In this document: positions 44,732-51,823 of the stretch, piece by piece | Layout of the letters: each line of letters opens with the position of its first letter | Position numbering within the stretch: the stretch's first letter is position 1 | Assembly (NCBI RefSeq): GCF_028737315.1 | Contig: NZ_JAQZAO010000010.1 | Coordinates: forward strand, 62,001 to 126,000 | Direction: 5' to 3' | Length of the DNA: 64,000 nt | Source: Actinomycetospora lemnae | GTDB taxonomy: Bacteria > Actinomycetota > Actinomycetes > Mycobacteriales > Pseudonocardiaceae | The notes under the pieces: model-generated | What the model was told of the DNA's origin: nothing | The model's database searches: none | What the model saw: only the letters and a program-made list of their open reading frames with translations | Made by a program: the position numbers and the translations under genes

Positions 44732-44770
44732 GCCGCGGCCACCGGCGTACTCCGCCGGCGCGGCGCCGGC

Positions 44771-45508
44771 TCAGGCGGTGTGGGCGAGGCTGACGCCGGA
44801 GTGCCCCGGGTCGGAGCCGACCGGCTCCAGCGAGACGTCGAGGGGCGGCATGCCGCCCTCGGGCGGCCGAGGGAGATCGCCCGTCCAGTGCACGCGCCCG
44901 TCGAGCGGTCGCAGGGTGCCGAGGGAGCGCGGGGTACTCGCGCTCATGTCCCAGACCTCGAGGTCGGTCCCGGGTGGCACGGGCTGCGCCAGGACCACGT
45001 CCACGTGCATGGTGTCCGGCCCGTCGACGACCTCGGCCGTCACCCCGGGCCGGGCCGCCACGAGCGCGACGGCGACCGGGGCGGGCGGGGCGGGCCGATC
45101 GGGCGGGGTGGTGACGACGACGGCGGCGACGACGGCCGCGGCCGCGACGAGCGCCGCGACACCGGCACCGACCAGCCGCCGCCCGCGGGATCCGGGACGG
45201 CGCCCGCCGGCCGCCGGCCACGACTGGGCTGCGCCCACGGGCTCGCGGACGGCGCCGGCGTCCGGGACGTCCGGGGCGTCCGGGGCGTCCGGGCCCAGGC
45301 GGGCGAGGACGCCCTCCCACACCTCGGGCCGGGGCGGGGGCGCGGCGTCGAGGGCCATGGCGTCGCGGGCCCGGCCGACGGTGCGGCGGAGTCCGTCGAC
45401 CTCCGCGGTGCAGCGCGCGCAGGTGGTGAGGTGGGCGGCGACCTCGGGATCGGTGGGCACGCCCGGCAGCGCGGCGTCGGTGAGCTGGTCAGCCGTCGGG
45501 TGCGGCAC
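44771..45508 (-). CDS. Zinc-type anti-sigma factor, 245 aa
   Basis: An N-terminal zinc anti-sigma domain has HLTTCARCTAEVDGLRRTV (HxxxCxxC, about residues 26-33). It is followed by a Pro-rich linker, one membrane helix LVGAGVAALVAAAAVVAAVVVTTPP at about 140-163, and a C-terminal extracytoplasmic domain with PGTDLEVWDMSASTPRSLGTL like the RskA/anti-sigma-K family. It would hold the neighbouring ECF sigma factor inactive at the membrane. GTG at 45508 overlaps the sigma gene end by 20 bases, so the two are translationally coupled. Confidence 0.85.
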   Translation of the reverse strand: MPHPTADQLTDAALPGVPTDPEVAAHLTTCARCTAEVDGLRRTVGRARDAMALDAAPPPRPEVWEGVLARLGPDAPDAPDVPDAGAVREPVGAAQSWPAAGGRRPGSRGRRLVGAGVAALVAAAAVVAAVVVTTPPDRPAPPAPVAVALVAARPGVTAEVVDGPDTMHVDVVLAQPVPPGTDLEVWDMSASTPRSLGTLRPLDGRVHWTGDLPRPPEGGMPPLDVSLEPVGSDPGHSGVSLAHTA

Positions 45509-46118
45509 CGTCGGCCTCCCACCGTCGTCGCAACCTCGCCAGTCCCCGGCGCACGTGGCTCTTGACCGTGCCGAGCGGGAGCCCGGTGGCCGCCGCGACC
45601 TGCTGATGGGTGAGCTCGTCGAGCACCACCAGGCGCAGTACCCGCGCCTGGTCGGCGGGTAACTGGGCGAGCTCGTCGGCCACGACCAGGGTCTCCACGA
45701 CCTCGTCGGCCAGCGGCGCCCCGGCGCCCTCGAGGTCGCGCAGGGCACCCTCGGCCTCGGCGACGTCGCCGAGCGCCCCGGGCCACGCCTCGCGTCCGCG
45801 GGCGCCGAGACGGTCGGCGACGCGACGGCGCAGAATGCCCGCCAGCCACGCCCCGAGGACCCCGCGATCGGGATCGAACCCCGCCCTCCCGCGCCACGCG
45901 TCCGCGAAGACCTGCTGCGTGACGTCCTCGGCGTCGTGGGTGGAGCCCAGACTCCGGCGGGCGCTGCCGAGGACCCACCCGCCGTGGCGGTCGTAGGCCT
46001 CGCGCAGCGCGGCCGGCTCGCCGCCGGCGAGCGCCCGGCCGATGCGGTCGTCGTCGGACACGGGGCCGGCCGGAGCGGGGACGGACGCGCGCGGTGAGGG
46101 CGCGATCCCGTCGCTCAC
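45489..46118 (-). CDS. ECF-type RNA polymerase sigma factor (SigK-like), 209 aa
   Basis: Sigma2 is visible as RRSLGSTHDAEDVTQQVFADAWRGRAGFDPDRG and sigma4 as LTHQQVAAATGLPLGTVKSHVRRGLARLRRRW. The N terminus is Pro/Ala-rich. GTG at 46118 has GAGGAGTGTG upstream. With the downstream anti-sigma factor it forms a typical sigma/anti-sigma pair. The 70 bp before it hold no obvious ECF promoter I could assign. The nearby sortase and DUF4397 proteins are natural targets. Confidence 0.9.
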   Translation of the reverse strand: MSDGIAPSPRASVPAPAGPVSDDDRIGRALAGGEPAALREAYDRHGGWVLGSARRSLGSTHDAEDVTQQVFADAWRGRAGFDPDRGVLGAWLAGILRRRVADRLGARGREAWPGALGDVAEAEGALRDLEGAGAPLADEVVETLVVADELAQLPADQARVLRLVVLDELTHQQVAAATGLPLGTVKSHVRRGLARLRRRWEADGAAPDG

Positions 46119-46188
46119 CGCACACTCCTCACCCGTTCGTGATGACCCGGGACGAATCGGTCGAAACTTCGCGTCGGTCAGCCTGTCG

Positions 46189-46878
46189 TCATGCGGGCTC
46201 CGCGTACACCACGAGGTTGTCACGGTAGCTCCGGGCGTCGGTGTCGAAGGGTCCGTCGCAGGTGACGAGCACCAGGCGGGGCGGGCCGGTCTCCCGGAAC
46301 AGGTCCGCGAGCGGCACCGCGTCCTTGGGGTAGGTGCGGACCTCCCGGACCCGGTGCACGATCGGGCCGCCCGGACCGTCGACAGAGATCTCGTCGCCGG
46401 GCCCCATCCGGGACAGATCGGCGAAGGCACCCTCGCCCTGGACGCGGTCGTCCACGTGGCTGGCCAGCACAGCCGAGCCGGACGCGGCGCCGGGGAGCGG
46501 CCCGAAGCGGTACCAGCCGACCTCGGCGACGTTCTCGGGCACGGCCATGAGCCCGTCGTTTGTGACGCCGACCGGCACCACCGCCGCGTCGAGGCCGACG
46601 GACGCCGCGCGGACACGGACCGGCTCGCCGGTCGACACCGCCGGGGCCACCGGAGCCGACGGCTCGGCGACCGGAGCGGCCGCGACGACGGGTGCCGGGG
46701 GCGGCGTGGCGGGCCGCGCGTCGGGGAGCCCGGCCCAGACCGGGCTGGTCGCCAGCACGAGGCCGATGACCAGCCCGGTCAGGGCGGGGGCACGACCGGT
46801 CAGCGCCGGCCCGCGGGACGCAGGCGGGCGAGCGAGAGCCCGACCAGCGCGACGCCGGCCGCGGAGAGCGCGGCCCAC
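46189..46878 (-). CDS. Class F sortase, about 229 aa
   Basis: This is a sortase with one N-terminal membrane helix (LTGLVIGLVLATSPVWAGL) and Pro/Ala linker. The barrel carries the catalytic His in VLASHVDDRVQG, catalytic Cys in LVTCDGPFD and Arg in ARSYRDNLVVY. Sortases join surface proteins to the wall or to each other. The likely start is GTG at 46878, which overlaps the preceding DUF4397 gene by 79 bases; no later start keeps the membrane helix. It follows DUF4397 on the same strand. Confidence 0.85.
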   Translation of the reverse strand: MGRALRGRRRAGRALARPPASRGPALTGRAPALTGLVIGLVLATSPVWAGLPDARPATPPPAPVVAAAPVAEPSAPVAPAVSTGEPVRVRAASVGLDAAVVPVGVTNDGLMAVPENVAEVGWYRFGPLPGAASGSAVLASHVDDRVQGEGAFADLSRMGPGDEISVDGPGGPIVHRVREVRTYPKDAVPLADLFRETGPPRLVLVTCDGPFDTDARSYRDNLVVYAEPA

Positions 46879-47618
46879 CCGGCGGCCGGGACGCCCTCCG
46901 ACGGGGCGCCCGACGGGGCCCCGGCGGGGACGCCGTGCGGCGCGGAGTCACCGCCGCCGACGGTGAAGGTCACCAGCTCCAGGTTGTCCTGCTGCAGCGA
47001 CCCGACGGCGTGCACGAACGTCGTCGTGCCCTCCTCGAGGGTCAGGTCCGCCGGCCCGATGACGGGGTCGGTGGTGCCGGCGGCGGCGACGGCGGCCGAG
47101 ACGGTGCCGGCCGGGACCTCGAGGGCCTCCTGGTTCGGGTTGGTCAGGTTCCGGACGACGGGCTCGCCGCCGGCGAGGACGTCGACGGCGGGCGCGGCCG
47201 CGAGGTGGCGCACGACCACGCGCGCCTGCCCCGCGGGGACCTCGCCGACCTCGTTGACCAGGGGCGTCAGCGACGGCTGGCCCTCGGCGGTGAGGTGGGC
47301 GGCGAGGGTGACGTTGCCGCCCGCCGGCACCTCGGCCTGCGCGGAGAGCAGGGGCTGGCCGGACCCGTCGGCGGCGTCGGCCGGGAACACGGCGACCTGG
47401 TGCGGGCCGGACGGGAGGTCGAGCGGCCCCTGGCTGGTGCCGGGGGCGAAGTCGTCGAGGGCACGCTCCCCGTCGACGTAGACGTCGACGGGCGTGTCGG
47501 GGATGCCGTGCACGACGTAGACGGTGCCGGTGTCCTGGGCGACGGCGATGCCGGCCGTGCCCAGGGCGATCGCGGACGCGAACAGGGCACCGGTGGCGGC
47601 GCGAGCGAGGCGGCGCAT
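46800..47618 (-). CDS. DUF4397 secreted surface protein, 272 aa
   Basis: A signal peptide (LARAATGALFASAIALGTAGIAVAQ) is followed by a DUF4397 domain with TVYVVHGIPDTPVDVYVDGERALDDFAPGTSQGP (in parts), HQVAVFPADAADGSG and VVRHLAAAPAVDVLAGGEPV. A C-terminal membrane helix, GWAALSAAGVALVGLSLARLRPAGRR, ends with a basic tail. There is no clear LPxTG, but helix plus basic tail and a sortase gene immediately downstream suggest wall-linked or membrane-linked display. ATG at 47618 follows GAGGAGAACCCG. The protein's ligand is unknown. Confidence 0.85.
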   Translation of the reverse strand: MRRLARAATGALFASAIALGTAGIAVAQDTGTVYVVHGIPDTPVDVYVDGERALDDFAPGTSQGPLDLPSGPHQVAVFPADAADGSGQPLLSAQAEVPAGGNVTLAAHLTAEGQPSLTPLVNEVGEVPAGQARVVVRHLAAAPAVDVLAGGEPVVRNLTNPNQEALEVPAGTVSAAVAAAGTTDPVIGPADLTLEEGTTTFVHAVGSLQQDNLELVTFTVGGGDSAPHGVPAGAPSGAPSEGVPAAGWAALSAAGVALVGLSLARLRPAGRR

Positions 47619-47699
47619 CGGGTTCTCCTCGGGAGCTCGAGAGGCGGACACCCCCTCTACGGCCGCTGCCTCCTCCACGGATGCAGGTGCGCAATGTTC

Positions 47700-47811
47700 G
47701 TCGCGCGGTTCGGTCGCGCGGGGTGGCGCTGGGGAGCCGTCCGAACTCCTGCCGGTAGTCCGCGGCGAAGCGGCTGAGGTGGGTGAAGCCCCAGCGGGCG
47801 AAGGCGGGCGA
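47700..47811 (-). pseudogene. Remnant of an AraC-family regulator C terminus
   Basis: The minus strand encodes FARWGFTHLSRFAADYRQEFG and then RLPSATPRDR, the second HTH recognition region of an AraC protein, directly comparable with ARWGFPHPGRFAADHHRRFGEAP of the intact regulator at 42904. No start, first HTH or ligand domain is nearby, and the fragment runs straight to the DODA gene end. It is a gene relic left by deletion. Confidence 0.65.
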
Positions 47812-47836
47812 CGGCGGGCGACGGCCCCGCCGCGGC

Positions 47837-48727
47837 TCAGATGTTCGAGGCGTCCGGCGGGAGGTCCGAGGGCGGCCGCGGCACCCCGGCGCCGCCGCCG
47901 GAGCCCGGGCAGGACACGTCGAGGGTGTAGGCCGTCATCGACAGCGACCCGTAGGCGTAGCCGTCCACGAGCACGTCGACGTCCGGTGCCGAGCCCGCCC
48001 CGGCCAGGCCGGCGAAGTAGAGGGCCGGGATGAAGTGGTCCGGGGTCGGGACCGCGGACCGGAAGTCGGTGTGGGCGTCGAGCGTGGCGAACTCCGTGGG
48101 CTCGGTGAGCATCCGCTCGCGCGAGTCGTCGCTGAACCGTTGCGCCCAGTCGTAGCCGTCGTCGGCCAGGCCCCAGTCCATCGCCCGGAGGTTGTGGACC
48201 ACGTTGCCGCTGCCGAGCACGAGCACACCCCGTCGCCGGAGCGGGGCGAGCTTCGCGCCGAGCTCGAGGTGGTGGTCGAGGGGCTTGTCGGCGTTGATGC
48301 TCAGCTGCACGACCGGGATCGAGGCGTCGGGGAAGGCGTGCAGGAGCACCGACCAGGTGCCGTGGTCGATCCCCCAGCTGTCCACGTCGGCCCCGACCCA
48401 CGTCGGGTGGACGACCTCGCTGACCTCCTCGGCGAGCTCCGGCAGCCCCGGGGCGGGGTACTGAACGTCGAACAGCTCGGCCGGGAAGCCGAAGAAGTCG
48501 TGGATGGTGCGCGGTCTCGGCATCACGGTCACGGCGGTGGCGTTGATGTACCAGTGCGCGCTGATCACGAGGATCGCGCGGGGGCGCGGCACCGTCGCGC
48601 CGAGCGAGCGCCAGGCCGCGGTGTAGCGGTTGTCGGCCAGGGCGTTCATCGGGTTCCCGTGCCCGAGGAACGCGGCGGGCATGAGCGTGTCCGCCGCCCC
48701 TGCGTCGGTCGTCTCCGCGTGGACCAT
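47837..48727 (-). CDS. DODA-type (YgiD-like) aromatic-ring dioxygenase, 296 aa
   Basis: This is a class III extradiol-like protein of the YgiD/DODA type. Metal-ligand regions are PAAFLGHGNPMNAL, VISAHWYINATAV, and DHGTWSVLLHAFPDASIPV with YPAPGLPELAEEV. Later segments are LGAKLAPLRRRGVLVLGSGNVVHNL and FIPALYFAGLAG. Family members open catechol-like rings or act on zinc-bound substrates; the natural substrate is unknown. ATG at 48727 is the start; GGAGGAGAC lies before it. It sits downstream of a TetR gene on the same strand. Confidence 0.88.
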   Translation of the reverse strand: MVHAETTDAGAADTLMPAAFLGHGNPMNALADNRYTAAWRSLGATVPRPRAILVISAHWYINATAVTVMPRPRTIHDFFGFPAELFDVQYPAPGLPELAEEVSEVVHPTWVGADVDSWGIDHGTWSVLLHAFPDASIPVVQLSINADKPLDHHLELGAKLAPLRRRGVLVLGSGNVVHNLRAMDWGLADDGYDWAQRFSDDSRERMLTEPTEFATLDAHTDFRSAVPTPDHFIPALYFAGLAGAGSAPDVDVLVDGYAYGSLSMTAYTLDVSCPGSGGGAGVPRPPSDLPPDASNI

Positions 48728-48816
48728 GTCTCCTCCGACCTCCCCTCGGGCGCGTGATGGTGGCGTCGAGCTCCCGGCGCCCAGCCTCGCGGTCGTCGCA
48801 CGTCGATCGCCAGAGG

Positions 48817-49407
48817 TCAAGCGGTCGAGCCGACCTCGAGGTAGCGGGTGGCCATCTCGGCGACGTCCGCGGCCGTCCTGTCGATGGGCTGCTGCGGCAG
48901 CACGAGGTGGCTCAGGGTCAGGCGGGTGGCGGCGTCGGCCGCGGTGGCGACGCGATCGGGGTCGAGCTCGGGGTGGTGGTGCCGGACGAGGGCGGTGAGT
49001 CCCCCGCGCGCGAGGTCGAGCACCGGCGCGCCCCGGCTGGTGATGAGCGGGAGGAACTCGGCGCTCGAGTCGCTGAGCAGCACGGCCTTGACCAGGGGAT
49101 CGCCCTCGGCGGCGGCGAGCGTGGTGCGCACCGCGGCCGTCCACCGCTCCCGCAGCGTGTCCTCCTCGGCCATGGCGGCGCCGACCTGCTCGAGGAGCTG
49201 GTGGGCGTGCCGGAGGACGAGGGCCTGGGAGAGCCCGTGCTTGTCGCCGAACGTCTTGTACAGCGTCTGGCGGCTGACCCCGGTCCGCGTCGCGACCGTC
49301 CGCATCTGGAGCCCCCGCCACCCCCGGGCGAGGACCTCCTCGGCCGCGGCGTCGAGAGCCACCTCGCGCATGCGCTGGTGGGCCTCGTCCCGGTACGGGT
49401 TGCTCAC
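48817..49407 (-). CDS. TetR-family transcriptional regulator, 196 aa
   Basis: The HTH is near the N terminus: EVLARGWRGLQMRTVATRTGVSRQTLYKTFGDKHGL (in parts). The rest is a helical ligand domain with MAEEDTLRERWTAAVRTTLAAAEGDPLVKAVLLSDSSA and a C-terminal AADAATRLTLSHLVLPQQP. It is divergent from the cytochrome P450 gene, with an 18-bp inverted repeat between them. It is probably a repressor of the P450 gene and itself; the inducer is unknown. Confidence 0.88.
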   Translation of the reverse strand: MSNPYRDEAHQRMREVALDAAAEEVLARGWRGLQMRTVATRTGVSRQTLYKTFGDKHGLSQALVLRHAHQLLEQVGAAMAEEDTLRERWTAAVRTTLAAAEGDPLVKAVLLSDSSAEFLPLITSRGAPVLDLARGGLTALVRHHHPELDPDRVATAADAATRLTLSHLVLPQQPIDRTAADVAEMATRYLEVGSTA

Positions 49408-49461
49408 GGGGACACACCCTACCGAGACGCGGACACCTTGGCGGCGGCGTCATCTCGGTTG

Positions 49462-49479
49462 ACACTTTCGCAGAAGTGT
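49462..49479. promoter_or_regulatory. TetR-type operator ACACTT-N6-AAGTGT
   Basis: Perfect 6-bp arms separated by TCGCAG in the TetR/P450 divergent region, 54 bp from the TetR start and 63 bp from the P450 start. The left arm overlaps a TTGACA-like -35 (49459-49464), and a second TTGACT overlaps the right arm, so binding would block both promoters. Confidence 0.6.
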
Positions 49480-49542
49480 TGACTGCGCGGGCCGATGTCC
49501 CGACAGTGGTGGGGGCACCGACGCCACCCCGGGGAGGACCCG

Positions 49543-50838
49543 ATGACCGAGAGCGTCACGAGCTTCGCCAGCGGCACGCCCGACCGGCCGCACGACGACG
49601 TCGACATCTCGTCGAAGGCGTTCTGGTCGGCGACGATGGACGAGCGGGAGCGCTCGTTCGCCGTCCTCCGGGAGCGCGGCACGATCACCTGGCACCCCCC
49701 GTTCGAGGACCAGCTGCTGGAGGTCCCCGACGACCACGGGTTCTGGGCGGTCACCACCTACGACGACCTGGTCGAGGTCACCAAGCGCCACGACGACTTC
49801 CTGTCCGGACCCGGCATCCTCATGGAGAACCTGCCGCCCGAGCTGGTCGAGGCCGGTCAGTCGATCATCGGGATGGATCCGCCGCGCCACACGAAGCTGC
49901 GCCGGCTGGTGGCCGCGGCCTTCACGCCCAAGCAGATGCGGCGCATCGAGGACCGCATCAAGGCCAACGCGACGAAGGTCGTGGACAACCTGCTCGACAG
50001 GATCGACGAGGGCGGCGGCACGGCCGACTTCGTGGCCGAGTGCGCCGAGCCGCTGCCGATGCACAACATCAACGACATCATGGGCGTCCCCGACGGCGAC
50101 CGTCAGCAGGCGGCCCACGAGGCCAAGGTCGGCACCGGGTGGAACGACCCGGAGCTGGTCGGCGAGGGGCGGGAGCAGGTCCTCGGCCGCCTCTTCCAGG
50201 CGCTGACGTACGTCCACGGCCTGGCGACGTCGCTCGCCGCGCAGCGTCGCGTCGACCCGACCGACGACCTCATCACCGCGCTGGCCCGCGCCGAGGTCGA
50301 CGGGGAGCAGCTGACCGACGAGGAGATCGGCGCCTTCTTCGTGCTGCTGACCATCGCCGGCAACGACACCACCCGCCAGTCCACCAGCCACGGGCTGCGG
50401 GCCCTGACCACCCACCCCGAGCAGCGGGCGTGGCTGCTCGAGGACCTCGAGGGCCGGATGCCCGACGCGGTCGAGGAGCTGGTCCGCTGGGCGACGCCGA
50501 TCATGACCTTCCGCCGCACCGCGGCCCGCGACCTGGAGTTCCGGGGCCAGCAGGTCACCGCGGGCGACAAGCTGGTCATGTTCTACTCGTCGGCCAACCG
50601 CGATGCCTCACGCATCGAGCGGCCCCACGAGCTCGACCTGTCCCGCCACCCGAACCCGCACATCAGCTTCGGTGGCGGCGGCATCCACCACTGCCTGGGC
50701 AACCAGCTCGCCCGCTTCCAGCTCCGCGCGCTGTTCACCGAGCTCCTCACCCGCGCCCCGCACCTGGTCGCCGGCGAGCCCGAGCTCATGCCCGGCAACT
50801 TCTTCCACGTCGTCAAGCGCATGCCCTGCTCGCTGTGA
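49543..50838 (+). CDS. Cytochrome P450, 431 aa
   Basis: This is a soluble bacterial P450. The I helix carries TIAGNDTTRQSTS (acid-alcohol pair AGNDTT), the K helix ExxR is in AVEELVRWATPIM, and the heme-thiolate loop is FGGGGIHHCLGNQLARF with Cys384. The DPPRHTKLRRLV segment fits CYP125/CYP126-like and related families that act on steroids or fatty acids. ATG at 49543 follows GGGGAGGACCCG; an upstream ATG at 49495 adds a basic leader without support. The TetR-type operator upstream suggests substrate-responsive control. Redox partners are not in the window. Confidence 0.93.
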   Translation: MTESVTSFASGTPDRPHDDVDISSKAFWSATMDERERSFAVLRERGTITWHPPFEDQLLEVPDDHGFWAVTTYDDLVEVTKRHDDFLSGPGILMENLPPELVEAGQSIIGMDPPRHTKLRRLVAAAFTPKQMRRIEDRIKANATKVVDNLLDRIDEGGGTADFVAECAEPLPMHNINDIMGVPDGDRQQAAHEAKVGTGWNDPELVGEGREQVLGRLFQALTYVHGLATSLAAQRRVDPTDDLITALARAEVDGEQLTDEEIGAFFVLLTIAGNDTTRQSTSHGLRALTTHPEQRAWLLEDLEGRMPDAVEELVRWATPIMTFRRTAARDLEFRGQQVTAGDKLVMFYSSANRDASRIERPHELDLSRHPNPHISFGGGGIHHCLGNQLARFQLRALFTELLTRAPHLVAGEPELMPGNFFHVVKRMPCSL

Positions 50839-50863
50839 GACGGACCCGAACGAGGAGGACCTG

Positions 50864-51049
50864 ATGGCGCCACCGCCGTTCGCGGTGCCCGTCCGTGCCC
50901 TGGCCCGCGCCCTCGCCGACGTGCTCGACCTCGGCGCGGAGGCCGGTGTCGCGGTCGGCCTCCTGACCGCCGACGCCCTCGGCGCCCTCCCCCGGCCCGC
51001 GCACCGAGCCGGTCGAGGTGATCGCCCGTCGAGGTCAGGACGCCGGTGA
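50864..51049 (+). CDS. Small hypothetical protein after P450, 61 aa
   Basis: The ORF starts MAPPPFAVPVRALARALADV and continues through LDLGAEAGVAVGLLTADALGALP, then a basic tail. ATG at 50864 has a strong CGAGGAGGACCT site and lies 25 bp behind the P450 stop. The middle is hydrophobic. Its end overlaps the end of the convergent 149-aa gene by 15 bases. It may be a small P450-linked protein or a truncated gene. Confidence 0.5.
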   Translation: MAPPPFAVPVRALARALADVLDLGAEAGVAVGLLTADALGALPRPAHRAGRGDRPSRSGRR

Positions 51050-51484
51050 GCGCGGCTCACGAGGAGGGACGCCGCGATCGTCGAGCAGGGCGCGCACGGA
51101 CCGGCGGGCACTCGTCTTCTTGCTGTGCAGGAGCGCGGCGTCGAGCACGCGGTGGGTCGACCGGCAGTCCTCCACCTCGACGACCACGCGGTGGAACGGC
51201 CGACCCGAGAGATAGACGACCACGACCTCGGTGCCGTCGCGGACGCCCCACAGCTGTCGCCGCTCGCCGATCCCGAAGCAGCCCACACGCAGCCGACCCA
51301 CCCATGTGAGACCGGGGCAGGGCAACCGAGGGCTCGAGGCCACCGCGTCGTCCCGGGACATCACCCGCGATCCGACGATCCGTTCGAAGGGCACGTGGAG
51401 GCCTCGACGGCAGGCGGCGGCCCGATCGATCCCGGTGAACAGCGCCTCCAGCCCGGTCGGCCCCACGGCAAGCTCGACGGCCAT
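51035..51484 (-). CDS. Hypothetical protein with PH-like pattern, 149 aa
   Basis: The protein has FTGIDRAAACRRGLHVPFERIVGSRV, GLTWVGRLRVGCFGIGERRQLWGVRDGTEVVVVYLSGRPFHRVVVEVED in order (split), then a C-terminal helix. The strand-rich order with LxVPxxxIxxV, a GTF/GCFG turn and WxVRxG resembles PH-like membrane-recruiting domains in actinobacterial proteins, but the match is weak. There is no membrane helix. ATG at 51484 lies 23 bp before a 16-bp palindrome. Function unknown. Confidence 0.6.
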   Translation of the reverse strand: MAVELAVGPTGLEALFTGIDRAAACRRGLHVPFERIVGSRVMSRDDAVASSPRLPCPGLTWVGRLRVGCFGIGERRQLWGVRDGTEVVVVYLSGRPFHRVVVEVEDCRSTHRVLDAALLHSKKTSARRSVRALLDDRGVPPREPRSPAS

Positions 51485-51823
51485 CGCACCTCAGCTTCGT
51501 CCGGGAGCAGGCCGGTCGGCCTGGTCCTTCGGCGCCACCCCGCGCTGATGGAGGCGAACGGATCGATTCCGTGTCGCCGGGAGCTCGCCGAGGGTTACCG
51601 CCACGGGGCCGTCCGCGCCGAAGTTCGTGCCGACGGCGGCGGCCGGCGCGCCGACCGGAGGCAGCCCGAGTCGGCCGCCCGCGCCGATCCCGCCGGGCGC
51701 GCACGTCGACCCGACGGTTCCCAGGGCCGAGACCGGCGGCGCACCGCCGCCGTCGCTGACGATTTCCTGACGAACCCCCCACGCGCCTTGGCGCCATGAC
51801 CGGCATCACCTGAGCTGGGGCTC
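51485..51823. other. Intergenic region before the symporter, with 16-bp palindrome
   Basis: This 339-bp divergent stretch has no credible ORF. CAGGCCG-GT-CGGCCTG at 51508-51523 is a perfect palindrome 24 bp upstream of the 149-aa gene and is a probable operator. The remainder is GC-rich without a clear promoter. Confidence 0.45.
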
